Shown here: piece by piece, positions 1 to 5,941 of the stretch
Position numbering within the stretch: the first letter of the stretch is position 1
Layout: each line of letters starts with the position of its first letter
Source of the DNA: Alphaproteobacteria bacterium
Lineage (GTDB): Bacteria > Pseudomonadota > Alphaproteobacteria > CAAHEQ01 > UBA3637
Length of the DNA: 7,171 nt
Direction: 5' to 3'
Assembly (NCBI GenBank): GCA_900772625.1
Contig: CAAHEQ010000071.1
Span: 1 to 7,171 of the forward strand
Notes under the pieces: model-generated
Databases searched by the model: none
Told to the model about the DNA's origin: nothing
Seen by the model: only the letters and a program-made list of their open reading frames with translations
Program-made: the position numbers and the translations under genes

Positions 1-63
1 ATTTTGCCACAGGCTATTCACTTGGATAATAAATGGGAAGATGTGGATTGGATTATTCCATAA
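1..63 (+). CDS. C-terminal end of an unidentified protein (5' truncated)
   Basis: The first 20 codons of frame 1 are open and end at TAA (61-63). They read as a plausible protein tail finishing in WEDVDWIIP. The gene starts outside the window, so neither its family nor its length can be judged; I do not recognise it. It would converge on rsmD with only 44 bp between the two stop codons, and I see no convincing terminator hairpin in that gap. Twenty open codons can occur by chance, so the call rests on the frame being open from the edge, the natural-looking composition and the tight convergent fit with rsmD. Confidence 0.45.
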   Translation: MLPQAIHLDNKWEDVDWIIP

Positions 64-107
64 AAACTTCTTTAAAGTATTTGATAAACAAACGTTGCGT
101 CGCTCTT

Positions 108-656
108 TTATTCTATCTTGACGAAAAGCAAGCGGTTGCGGCCATACACGCGGTCATCAACTTTGATAAAGCCGCTGGGTAAAATGCTTTCCTCAGAATG
201 TTCTATTTCTACAATAATCAAAGTGTCACGATCAATCCAGCCTTTGTTGTAAAGTGCAGTCAAAGCTTTTTCCCACAGCTCTTCACGATACGGCGCGTCC
301 ATAAAAACAACATTGACGGCTTTTTCTGTAAAGGGCGGCAAGCAAGCATTGCTCATTAAAATGTGCGCATTTGTAAAGTCTTTAGCATTACTTTTCAAGC
401 ACACCAACGCAGGAGGGTGATTTTCGATAAAATAGGATTCTTTTGCGCCTCGAGATAAAGCTTCGATTCCAATCGCGCCAGTGCCTGCAAAAACATCCAA
501 AAACGTAATGTCTTGCCAAGATTTGCCCGCTTTTAAAAGCTTTGAGTTTAAAATGTCAAACAACGCTTTTCTAGCCTTGTCGGACGTAGGACGTGTCTTG
601 TCGTCAGTTGGCGACATCAACACCTTGCCTTTTTTGAAACCACCAACGATGCGCAT
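108..656 (-). CDS. rsmD: RsmD, 16S rRNA (guanine966-N2)-methyltransferase
   Basis: This cytoplasmic enzyme uses S-adenosylmethionine to methylate N2 of G966 in 16S rRNA during assembly of the small ribosomal subunit. The 182-residue product has the usual family length. Its N-terminus MRIVGGFKKG and the RPTSDKARKALFDIL block (residues 22-36) match the RNA-contacting start of RsmD. The SAM-binding motif I, LDVFAGTGAIGIEALSRGA, lies at residues 53-71. The catalytic motif reads DAPY at 120-123, where the family usually has DPPY or DPPF; this is a small oddity, not a sign of decay. The ATG shares one base with the TAA of rluB and is preceded by AAGGAG at 8 nt, so the start is well fixed and translation is probably coupled to rluB. 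Both gene products act on rRNA. Confidence 0.95.
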   Translation of the reverse strand: MRIVGGFKKGKVLMSPTDDKTRPTSDKARKALFDILNSKLLKAGKSWQDITFLDVFAGTGAIGIEALSRGAKESYFIENHPPALVCLKSNAKDFTNAHILMSNACLPPFTEKAVNVVFMDAPYREELWEKALTALYNKGWIDRDTLIIVEIEHSEESILPSGFIKVDDRVYGRNRLLFVKIE

Positions 657-1630
657 TATAATTGCTCCTTAATAACTTTATAGGGGATTTCGCGAACCTC
701 ACCCACAGGCAGTGAGCCCAGCTGAAATGGTCCATAGGATATGCGGATCAAACGTGCCACTTGTAGCCCAAAGCTTTCCATCAAGCGTCTGATTTCTCTG
801 TTTTTCCCCTCGGTGAGTCTCACTTTCACCCATTGGTTTTTGCCCCCCGATTGGGTTTCTTCCACTTCTATGACGCAAGGCGCGTAATGTATGCCGTCTA
901 TTGTCACGCCTTGAGCAGCTTTCTTAATCATTTCTGGTGTTATTTGTCCGTGAATGCGTACGCGATATTGGCGCTTCCATCCGCGTGAAGGCAGCTCAAT
1001 CGAGCGTGCCAGTTCGCCGTCCGTTGTCAGCAATAATAACCCCTCCGAGTTCAAGTCCAATCGTCCCACAGAGATAACGCGCGGCAGCGATTTAGGCAAA
1101 TTTTCAAACACGGTCGGTCGGCCTTGAGGGTCTTTGTGTGTTGTCAGCAAGCCCACAGGTTTATGATAGCACCACATTCGCGGTGTTTCTTTTCCTTTGA
1201 GCACCACGCAGTCCACCACAATTTCATCATCTCTACCCACCACGCAAGCAGGCGTCAGCAATTTTTCACCATTAACCCACACTCTTCCGTCTGCGATCCA
1301 CCTTTCAGCATCTCTTCTTGAGCAAAGGCCTGCGGCGGCCATTCTTTTCGCCACCCGTTCCTTGTCTTTTGGCGCATCTGCGGCGGTGTTCTGCGGTAAA
1401 CCCGAGCGCTCGTACACATCAGTACGCTTGCCCTCAGATTTCCTTGAACGCCTTGCACCTGCCCCAAAATCCTGCGTCACTTTCTTTTGAGCTTTTTGCG
1501 CATCTGCGGCGGTGTTCTGCGGTAAATCCGAGCGCGTCTTTTTCAAATCTTTTGCGCTTGCCTTCGTACGAAAAGCCAAAGCGCCTGTTTTAAAACTTAT
1601 TTTTTTCTTTTTTGCTTTATCTTTTATCAT
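656..1630 (-). CDS. rluB: RluB-type 23S rRNA pseudouridine synthase with long basic N-terminal extension
   Basis: The RsuA/RluB/RluE/RluF family converts a specific uridine in rRNA to pseudouridine; RluB acts at position 2605 of 23S rRNA (E. coli numbering). The product has 324 residues. Residues 1-90 are a Lys/Arg/Ala-rich, probably disordered extension. An S4 RNA-binding domain follows at about 91-138 (RVAKRMAAAGLCSRRDAER, then GRVWVNGEKL). The catalytic domain carries the signature GRLDLNSEGLLLLT at 189-202 with catalytic Asp192, and a late KNREIRRLMESFGL motif. The extension holds two copies of LPQNTAADA (residues 36-44 and 78-86), nearly identical at DNA level. The gene is the first of a two-gene unit with rsmD and is divergent from tadA. 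No Shine-Dalgarno precedes the ATG, and the promoter sits within about 10-15 nt, so the start at 1630 is less certain than the domain call. RluE or RluF identity is less likely but not excluded. Confidence 0.9.
   Translation of the reverse strand: MIKDKAKKKKISFKTGALAFRTKASAKDLKKTRSDLPQNTAADAQKAQKKVTQDFGAGARRSRKSEGKRTDVYERSGLPQNTAADAPKDKERVAKRMAAAGLCSRRDAERWIADGRVWVNGEKLLTPACVVGRDDEIVVDCVVLKGKETPRMWCYHKPVGLLTTHKDPQGRPTVFENLPKSLPRVISVGRLDLNSEGLLLLTTDGELARSIELPSRGWKRQYRVRIHGQITPEMIKKAAQGVTIDGIHYAPCVIEVEETQSGGKNQWVKVRLTEGKNREIRRLMESFGLQVARLIRISYGPFQLGSLPVGEVREIPYKVIKEQL
665..670 (-). promoter_or_regulatory. Strong Shine-Dalgarno of rsmD
   Basis: The minus strand reads AAGGAG 8 nt before the rsmD ATG. 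It lies inside the last codons of rluB, so ribosomes finishing rluB stop on top of the rsmD start (TAATG overlap). This is a clear ribosome binding site and stands out because rluB itself has none. Confidence 0.8.
1372..1409 (-). repeat. Intragenic 38-nt direct repeat, copy B (in rluB)
   Basis: This copy matches 1498-1535 at 37 of 38 positions, with the single difference at 1401. It encodes RSGLPQNTAADA in the disordered N-terminal part of RluB, just before the S4 domain. The two copies lie 126 nt (42 codons) apart and are in the same reading frame. Confidence 0.85.
1498..1535 (-). repeat. Intragenic 38-nt direct repeat, copy A (in rluB)
   Basis: This is the partner of 1372-1409. It encodes RSDLPQNTAADA; the one differing base (1527) changes Gly to Asp. 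The flanking sequence is much less similar than the repeat core, although both copies are followed by Lys-rich codons. Confidence 0.85.
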
Positions 1631-1675
1631 AATGATGATAGTATAATAGAAATTACAAAAAAAGAAAGTGAAAAA
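1631..1675. promoter_or_regulatory. Divergent promoter region between rluB and tadA
   Basis: Only 45 bp separate the two start codons. On the plus strand a perfect TATAAT lies at 1642-1647 and would start the tadA transcript near 1654; no good -35 is visible. On the minus strand TATTAT (1648-1643) or TATACT (1645-1640) overlaps the same bases, with a possible -35 TTCACT (1672-1667) at 18 bp. That would start rluB about 3-6 nt before its ATG. The two -10 elements overlap, so the two directions may compete for polymerase. The boxes are read by eye; start sites are inferred. Confidence 0.5.
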
Positions 1676-2134
1676 ATGGAAAAAATTATCGACTTAGCAT
1701 TAGCGTTAGCAAGACAAGCTTTTGCAGCAGGTGAAACACCTGTCGCAGCCGTCATTTTTAACACCAAAACAAAACAAGTACTGTGTGCTTCGGCTAATCG
1801 AGTTTTGGCTGATTGTGACCCCACAGCGCATGCTGAAGTTTTGGCTGTGCGCCAAGCTGGCAAGCTGTTGAATAATTACAATCTTTCTGGGTATTCGATT
1901 TTCACCACTGTTGAGCCCTGTGCAATGTGTGCCGCGGCTCTGTCGTGGGCGAAAATAGACAAAGTGTATTTTGGTGCTTATGATGTTAAATCTGGAGCAG
2001 TGGAAAACGGTCCGCATCTGTATCAATTCGCATCACTCCACCACAAGCCTGAAGTTTATGGTGGAATTAGCGAGCAAGAATGCCAATCTTTAATGCGTGC
2101 ATTTTTTAAAGGTTTAAGAGAAGATGGCGAGTGA
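1676..2134 (+). CDS. tadA: TadA, tRNA-specific adenosine-34 deaminase
   Basis: TadA deaminates A34 to inosine in the anticodon wobble position of tRNA-Arg(ACG), allowing it to read several CGN codons. The 152-residue product has the usual length and the cytidine/adenosine deaminase fold. The zinc and catalytic motif HAE is at residues 52-54 (in DPTAHAEVLAVR), with His52 as zinc ligand and Glu54 as proton shuttle. PCAMC at 81-85 gives the ligands Cys82 and Cys85. AYDVKSGAV near 101-109 also fits TadA better than free-base deaminases. The ATG lies about 22 nt after the predicted transcription start and has only a weak purine-rich ribosome site. The 3' end overlaps xseA by 11 nt, indicating an operon. 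A guanine or other nucleoside deaminase is the only alternative and is unlikely given the motif set. Confidence 0.94.
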   Translation: MEKIIDLALALARQAFAAGETPVAAVIFNTKTKQVLCASANRVLADCDPTAHAEVLAVRQAGKLLNNYNLSGYSIFTTVEPCAMCAAALSWAKIDKVYFGAYDVKSGAVENGPHLYQFASLHHKPEVYGGISEQECQSLMRAFFKGLREDGE

Positions 2135-3455
2135 ACAAGTAATTTTTTCTGTTTCCGAATTATCGAGTTTGTTAAAAAATGTGGTCGAAGGCGCTTTTAG
2201 TGAGGTCTCTGTACAAGGGGAAGTGTCGGGCGTCAAACGTGCCTCCTCGGGGCACATATACTTTTCGCTTAAAGACAAAGACGCCGTTTTAAACGCAATT
2301 TGTTGGCGAGGCGCTTCCAGCGAAACGAACGCAGCGATTGCTGATGGGCTTGAGATTGTCGCCAAAGGAAAACTGACGACCTATGCAGGCAGATCAAATT
2401 ATCAAATGATTGTCTCCAGCGCGCAAATTGCAGGCGAGGGCGCTTTGCTTAAAATGCTTGAAGAACGTAAGAAAAAATTGGCGGCCGAAGGTTTGTTTGA
2501 TGCCACACGTAAAAAGCCCATTCCTTTTTTGCCAGAAAATATCGGTGTGATTACGTCCCCAACGGGTGCAGTTATTCGTGATATTATGCACCGCTTGAGC
2601 GATCGCTTTCCGCGCCCTGTTTATTTATATCCTGTGCTTGTACAAGGCGAAGGCGCTGCCGAACAAGTCGCCGCTGCTATTAAGTCGTTCAATGCTATTG
2701 CCCCCGAAGGGCTTGAAACCAAAGACGGCATTATCCCGCGTCCTGATGTTTTGATTGTGGCGCGAGGCGGGGGCTCTTTGGAAGATTTGCTCCCTTTTTC
2801 GGAAGAAATTGTTGTCAGGGCGGTTGCTGATTCTGTCATTCCAATCATTTCGGCAGTTGGGCACGAAACGGATACGATGCTGATTGACTATGCGGCGGAT
2901 TTGCGTGCGCCGACTCCAACAGGTGCAGCCGAAAAAGCTGTGCCAGTGCGAGTCGAAATTAAGGCAGGTTTGGACGAGGCTAAGGCGCGTTTAAATGATG
3001 CGCTGCTCCGTTTGCTGGACGAGAAGAAAATGAAGCTGGAAGGACTTGCACGGGGCATTCCGAATTTGCGCGAGATTGTTGAAATGTCTCTTCAAAAGCT
3101 GGATGATCGAATCGAACGGTTAAATACAGCGATGCAAAATGTGCTCACGAAATCGGGCGACAGGCTGAATATGGCGTCCCGTCTTTTGGAGGCGGCAAGC
3201 TATGAAAAAACGCTGGCCAAAGGCTTTGCGCTTGTGATGAGTCCCAAAGGGCAAGTCATTACTTCCGCTACAACGGCGCGGGCGCAAACTCTGTTGAATT
3301 TGGGCTTTGCGGACGGAAAGGTAGCGGTTGTGCCTCAAACAGATGGACAGAAAGCACTCCAAAATGGGACGGGACAAGAGCCAAAAGCGTCCACAAAAAA
3401 TACCCACAAAAAAGAAAAGCATAGTCCTTTTGAAAGCCAGCTTGATTTATTTTAA
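2124..3455 (+). CDS. xseA: XseA, exodeoxyribonuclease VII large subunit
   Basis: XseA is the catalytic and DNA-binding subunit of exonuclease VII, which degrades single-stranded DNA from both ends and acts with several small XseB subunits. The 443-residue product is of normal length. An OB-fold lies at about 8-105 (QGEVSGVKRASSGHIYFSLKD at its core). The catalytic domain has IGVITSPTGAVIRDI (140-154), VARGGGSLEDL (212-222), and the GHETD motif (246-250) with RAPTPTGAAE (261-270). Helical segments rich in Lys, Glu and Leu follow at about 280-350, as expected for the XseB-binding region. The tail of roughly 40 residues is polar and ends in LDLF. The start overlaps the end of tadA and has a weak AAGAG-type ribosome site, so it is probably co-transcribed. 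No xseB is found in this window, which is common because the two genes are often unlinked. Confidence 0.95.
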   Translation: MASEQVIFSVSELSSLLKNVVEGAFSEVSVQGEVSGVKRASSGHIYFSLKDKDAVLNAICWRGASSETNAAIADGLEIVAKGKLTTYAGRSNYQMIVSSAQIAGEGALLKMLEERKKKLAAEGLFDATRKKPIPFLPENIGVITSPTGAVIRDIMHRLSDRFPRPVYLYPVLVQGEGAAEQVAAAIKSFNAIAPEGLETKDGIIPRPDVLIVARGGGSLEDLLPFSEEIVVRAVADSVIPIISAVGHETDTMLIDYAADLRAPTPTGAAEKAVPVRVEIKAGLDEAKARLNDALLRLLDEKKMKLEGLARGIPNLREIVEMSLQKLDDRIERLNTAMQNVLTKSGDRLNMASRLLEAASYEKTLAKGFALVMSPKGQVITSATTARAQTLLNLGFADGKVAVVPQTDGQKALQNGTGQEPKASTKNTHKKEKHSPFESQLDLF

Positions 3456-3480
3456 GCAAAGTCAATTTTTTAAAAACTTT

Positions 3481-3509
3481 TTGACAAGGCTTTTGTTTCG
3501 TGATACGGT
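3481..3509 (+). promoter_or_regulatory. Promoter of the M23 peptidase gene, predicted leaderless
   Basis: A perfect -35 TTGACA (3481-3486) is followed after 17 bp by TACGGT (3504-3509), preceded by TGA, which gives an extended -10 (TGn). TACGGT keeps the three most conserved -10 positions. Starting 6-7 nt after the -10 puts the first transcribed base at about 3515-3516, which is the A of the ATG or next to it. There is no Shine-Dalgarno before that ATG. The -35 overlaps a weak inverted repeat (GTCAA at 3461 and TTGAC at 3481). Confidence 0.6.
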
Positions 3510-3515
3510 TCTATT

Positions 3516-4331
3516 ATGATTAAAAAGTTTTTGATATTGTGGCTTATCTCCATGCCTGCTATGGCATTTACAATCCCTGAGCACTTGACGCAGGGAATGT
3601 TTGTTTTTGGTACGGCCGACAAAGGTGAGGATATTTATTTCGAAGACTTAAAAGTCCCCGTTTACAACGGCAAATATGTGTTTGCTTTGGGACGCGATAC
3701 GCCTGCTAAAATCAACATAACGGTCAAGCGTGGCTGGTTTTCTGAAGCCTTTCGTTATACTTATGACGTGACGCCGCGTGAATGGCAAAAGGACGTTTTC
3801 GATGGTGTTCCGCCGCAGACAATAACGCCCAGCAAAAAACAACGAAAACGCATAGCCAAAGAGCAAAAAATGCTCAATGAAGCGCGTGCTCAGCGCCCAA
3901 TAGAGGAGGGCTTTCCGACATGCTTTTTAAAACCCGTACAAGAACGGCGCATTTCATCAAACTATGGCTCGTATCGCGTCATCAATGGCGTGGCGCAACG
4001 CCCGCACAGCGGTGTTGATTTAGCAGCTCCCGAGGGGACAGAAGTCAAGGCAACGGCTGACGGTGTGGTTGTGTTGGCGCAAAAGGATTTATTTTACACG
4101 GGTGGAACGATTATTATCGAACATGGTAGTGGCGTTCAAAGCGGCTATTCACACTTGTCGAAAGTCGGGGTGAAAAATGGCGATGTTGTGCGTCAAGGCG
4201 ATGTCATCGGCCAAGTCGGTATGACAGGCCGAGCAACGGGGCCTCATTTGCATTTCACGCTTTCGTGGGAAAATATCCGCGTTGCACCAGAGTTTGAATT
4301 TTGTACCAGCTGTCCCTGTGGGGACAAATAA
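3516..4331 (+). CDS. Secreted M23-family (LytM domain) zinc metallopeptidase
   Basis: This is a peptidoglycan peptidase-type protein expected to act in the periplasm on cross-linked stem peptides. The 271-residue product begins with a signal peptide (MIKKFLILWLISMPAMA) and a likely cleavage after Ala17 (A-M-A). Residues 20-130 form an all-beta-looking region and a Lys/Arg/Gln-rich linker. The LytM domain spans about 145-260. All metal and catalytic residues are present: HSGVD gives zinc ligands His164 and Asp168, HLH gives His246, and His213 (YSHL) and His244 are the usual catalytic pair, so it should be active rather than a degenerate activator. Cys136 and the C-terminal CTSCPC cluster could form disulfides. 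The start is fixed by the signal peptide. It follows xseA by 60 bp with its own promoter. The family is certain; the exact cell-wall bond cut is not. Confidence 0.9.
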   Translation: MIKKFLILWLISMPAMAFTIPEHLTQGMFVFGTADKGEDIYFEDLKVPVYNGKYVFALGRDTPAKINITVKRGWFSEAFRYTYDVTPREWQKDVFDGVPPQTITPSKKQRKRIAKEQKMLNEARAQRPIEEGFPTCFLKPVQERRISSNYGSYRVINGVAQRPHSGVDLAAPEGTEVKATADGVVVLAQKDLFYTGGTIIIEHGSGVQSGYSHLSKVGVKNGDVVRQGDVIGQVGMTGRATGPHLHFTLSWENIRVAPEFEFCTSCPCGDK

Positions 4332-4334
4332 TTG

Positions 4335-4368
4335 TTGCTATTTAAAATAAAATCAGGTATTTTATATT
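4335..4368 (+). promoter_or_regulatory. Possible promoter of cysS
   Basis: The 66-bp gap before the cysS start is very AT-rich. TTGCTA (4335-4340) and TATTTT (4358-4363) are 17 bp apart; TATATT (4363-4368) is a better -10 but then lacks a well-spaced -35. A small AT-only hairpin (4347-4353 with 4359-4365) lies inside and has no terminator character. Read-through from the M23 gene is equally possible. Confidence 0.35.
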
Positions 4369-4384
4369 CAAACTTTTAAATGAA

Positions 4385-4391
4385 AAAAGGA
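4385..4391 (+). promoter_or_regulatory. Shine-Dalgarno that sets the cysS start
   Basis: AAAAGGA lies 6 nt before the ATG at 4398 and downstream of the earlier in-frame ATG at 4380. It therefore supports 4398 as the true start. The upstream ATG has no ribosome site and would add six residues (MKKGII). Confidence 0.8.
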
Positions 4392-4397
4392 ATCATT

Positions 4398-5792
4398 ATG
4401 TTAAAATTTTATAATACAAAGTCTCACAGTGTCGAAGAGTTTAAAACCATAGACGGTAGCAACACCGTTCGTATGTATGGTTGCGGCCCGACAGTTTATA
4501 ACTATGCACACATTGGCAATTTGCGTGCATTTGTGTTTTACGATTTGTTGCGCCGTTATTTGAAATTTAAAGGCTATGATGTTAACTTTGTGATGAATAT
4601 CACGGACGTTGATGATAAAACCATTCGCTCTTCACGCGAAAAAGGCCAAAGCTTGCGCGATTACACGACTTTTTATATGAACGAGTTTTTCAAAGATCTT
4701 GAGACAATCAACGTTGGCAAACCAACACGCATCGTCCGTGCAACAGATGAAATTGACGCGATGGTCGATACGATTGAACTTTTAATGCAAAAAGGCTATG
4801 CATATAAAACGGCCAGTGGCGATATTTTCTTTAAAATCTCGGCATTCCCCGAGTATGGTAAAATGGCCAATATCAATCCGCGTGCATTGCTTTCGAATGC
4901 GGGAGGTCGCTTGTCCGATGAATATGAAAAAGAAGATGCACAAGATTTTGCACTGTGGAAAGCCTGGACAGAGGCGGACGGCGATGTGTTTTGGGAAACA
5001 CGCATTGGTAAAGGCCGACCTGGATGGCACATTGAATGCTCGACGATTGCGCACAAATACTTGGGGCAACCGTTCGATATTCATACGGGCGGCATTGATT
5101 TGATTTTCCCGCACCACACCAATGAAATTGCACAGTCCGAAAGCGCCTATGGCACAATGTTCTGCAACTTCTTTATGCACAACGATTATTTGAAAGTCAA
5201 CGGCGAAAAGATGAGCAAAAGCAAGCATAACTTTTATACGCTCCACGATTTGTTGGAAAAAGGTTATGACAAGCGCGCTATTCGGTACGAGTTTTTAAAG
5301 TCAAGCTATCGCCAAACGCTGGACTTTTTGGAAGCCAATATGGTAAGCAATAAATCCGTAATCGATCGCTTTGACAATTTTATGGATCGTCTGGATGCGG
5401 CAAATGGCGCAGGTTGGGACAAACTCGATGAAGTGTTAAGCAAAGCCGTGGCCGATTTTACGGCGGGTATGGATAACGATTTGAATACGCCTGCTGGTTT
5501 AGCGGTGATTTTCGATTTGATGAGCGAGGTCAATAAAAACTTTGATAAGCTTTCCAAGCAAGACGGCGCGAAGGTGGCAACACAAATGCGTGCTTTCGAT
5601 ATGGTGTTCGGGATTTTGAAAGAAAAATCCGACCGCCATCTGACGGCCGAAGAGCAATCTATTATCGATCGCAGACAAGCGGCCAGAGTTGCTAAAGATT
5701 GGGCAACCGCGGACGCACTGAAAGCCGAATTGATTGCGCGCGGTATTGAAGTAAAAGATACCCCACAAGGCCCGCAAATCCGCTTTGTTTAA
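4398..5792 (+). CDS. cysS: CysS, cysteinyl-tRNA synthetase
   Basis: CysRS charges tRNA-Cys with cysteine, using ATP, in the cytoplasm. The protein from ATG 4398 has 464 residues, close to E. coli CysRS (461), and begins MLKFYNT as family members do. The class I HIGH-type motif is HIGN (38-41), preceded by YGCGPTVYNYA. The KMSKS loop is at 271-275. The cysteine-discriminating zinc site is intact: Cys29, Cys214 (in WHIECS), His239 and Glu243 (in FPHHTNEIAQSE). The C-terminal DALR-like helical domain and anticodon region follow and end in GIEVKDTPQGPQIRF. An ATG 18 nt upstream is in frame, but the Shine-Dalgarno lies between the two and the family alignment begins at the second. The gene is followed directly by an intrinsic terminator, so it ends its transcription unit. 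No truncation or missing residue is seen. Confidence 0.97.
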   Translation: MLKFYNTKSHSVEEFKTIDGSNTVRMYGCGPTVYNYAHIGNLRAFVFYDLLRRYLKFKGYDVNFVMNITDVDDKTIRSSREKGQSLRDYTTFYMNEFFKDLETINVGKPTRIVRATDEIDAMVDTIELLMQKGYAYKTASGDIFFKISAFPEYGKMANINPRALLSNAGGRLSDEYEKEDAQDFALWKAWTEADGDVFWETRIGKGRPGWHIECSTIAHKYLGQPFDIHTGGIDLIFPHHTNEIAQSESAYGTMFCNFFMHNDYLKVNGEKMSKSKHNFYTLHDLLEKGYDKRAIRYEFLKSSYRQTLDFLEANMVSNKSVIDRFDNFMDRLDAANGAGWDKLDEVLSKAVADFTAGMDNDLNTPAGLAVIFDLMSEVNKNFDKLSKQDGAKVATQMRAFDMVFGILKEKSDRHLTAEEQSIIDRRQAARVAKDWATADALKAELIARGIEVKDTPQGPQIRFV

Positions 5793-5817
5793 GCATTTAT
5801 TTACTTTTTTGTGATAG

Positions 5818-5851
5818 AAACGCCCTTATGTAGGAGATAAGGGCGTTTTTT
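5818..5851 (+). terminator. Rho-independent terminator after cysS
   Basis: A perfect 12-bp stem (5818-5829 AAACGCCCTTAT pairing with 5837-5848) encloses a 7-nt loop and runs into six T residues (5846-5851). It begins 25 nt after the cysS stop. The left side lacks a long A-run, so it should work mainly in the plus direction. It insulates cysS from the promoter that follows. Confidence 0.92.
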
Positions 5852-5864
5852 CTATACGAAAAAA

Positions 5865-5893
5865 TTGACAAACGCAAAAATATGTGGTATAAA
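5865..5893 (+). promoter_or_regulatory. Strong sigma-70 promoter of the repeat-protein gene
   Basis: A perfect TTGACA (5865-5870), a 17-bp spacer and TATAAA (5888-5893) preceded by TGG (extended -10, TGn) make this the best promoter in the window. The transcript should start at about 5900. A second TATAAT lies at 5894-5899, too far from the -35 to be the primary box. The position directly after the cysS terminator shows that the next gene is transcribed independently and probably at a high level. Confidence 0.85.
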
Positions 5894-5899
5894 TATAAT

Positions 5900-5941
5900 A
5901 TGAGAGGCAATTTATCCTCTTAAAGGAAAGGGCTGGATAAA
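5900..5941 (+). promoter_or_regulatory. Short 5' leader with small hairpin and purine-rich ribosome site
   Basis: The predicted 42-nt leader contains a 5-bp hairpin (AGAGG at 5903-5907, CCTCT at 5916-5920, 8-nt loop) next to a purine-rich stretch, AAAGGAAAGGG (5922-5932). The AGGG at 5929-5932 is 9 nt before the ATG and is the likely Shine-Dalgarno. The hairpin sits at the 5' end and could protect the mRNA; it does not cover the ribosome site. Confidence 0.45.

Noticed and set aside
64..107. Bidirectional terminator between the edge gene and rsmD
   Set aside because: Only a 3-6 bp palindrome around AACGTT is present, with no stable GC stem joined to a T-run on either strand.
1124..1593. Overlapping plus-strand frames opposite the start of rluB
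   Set aside because: They have no promoter or ribosome site, their composition is unlike the neighbours, and the apparent repeat in them is simply the RluB repeat read in reverse.
3458..3485. Inverted repeats after xseA as a terminator or operator
   Set aside because: The 5-bp arms (AAAGT/ACTTT and GTCAA/TTGAC) are short, AT-rich and overlap each other and the -35 box; chance is a fair explanation.
4347..4365. Hairpin before cysS as a terminator of the M23 gene
   Set aside because: The 7-bp stem is made of A and T only, has no T-run after it and probably reflects the AT-rich promoter region.
4782..5246. Minus-strand 154-codon frame within cysS
   Set aside because: It lies wholly inside conserved CysRS catalytic sequence and shows no recognisable domain or start signals.
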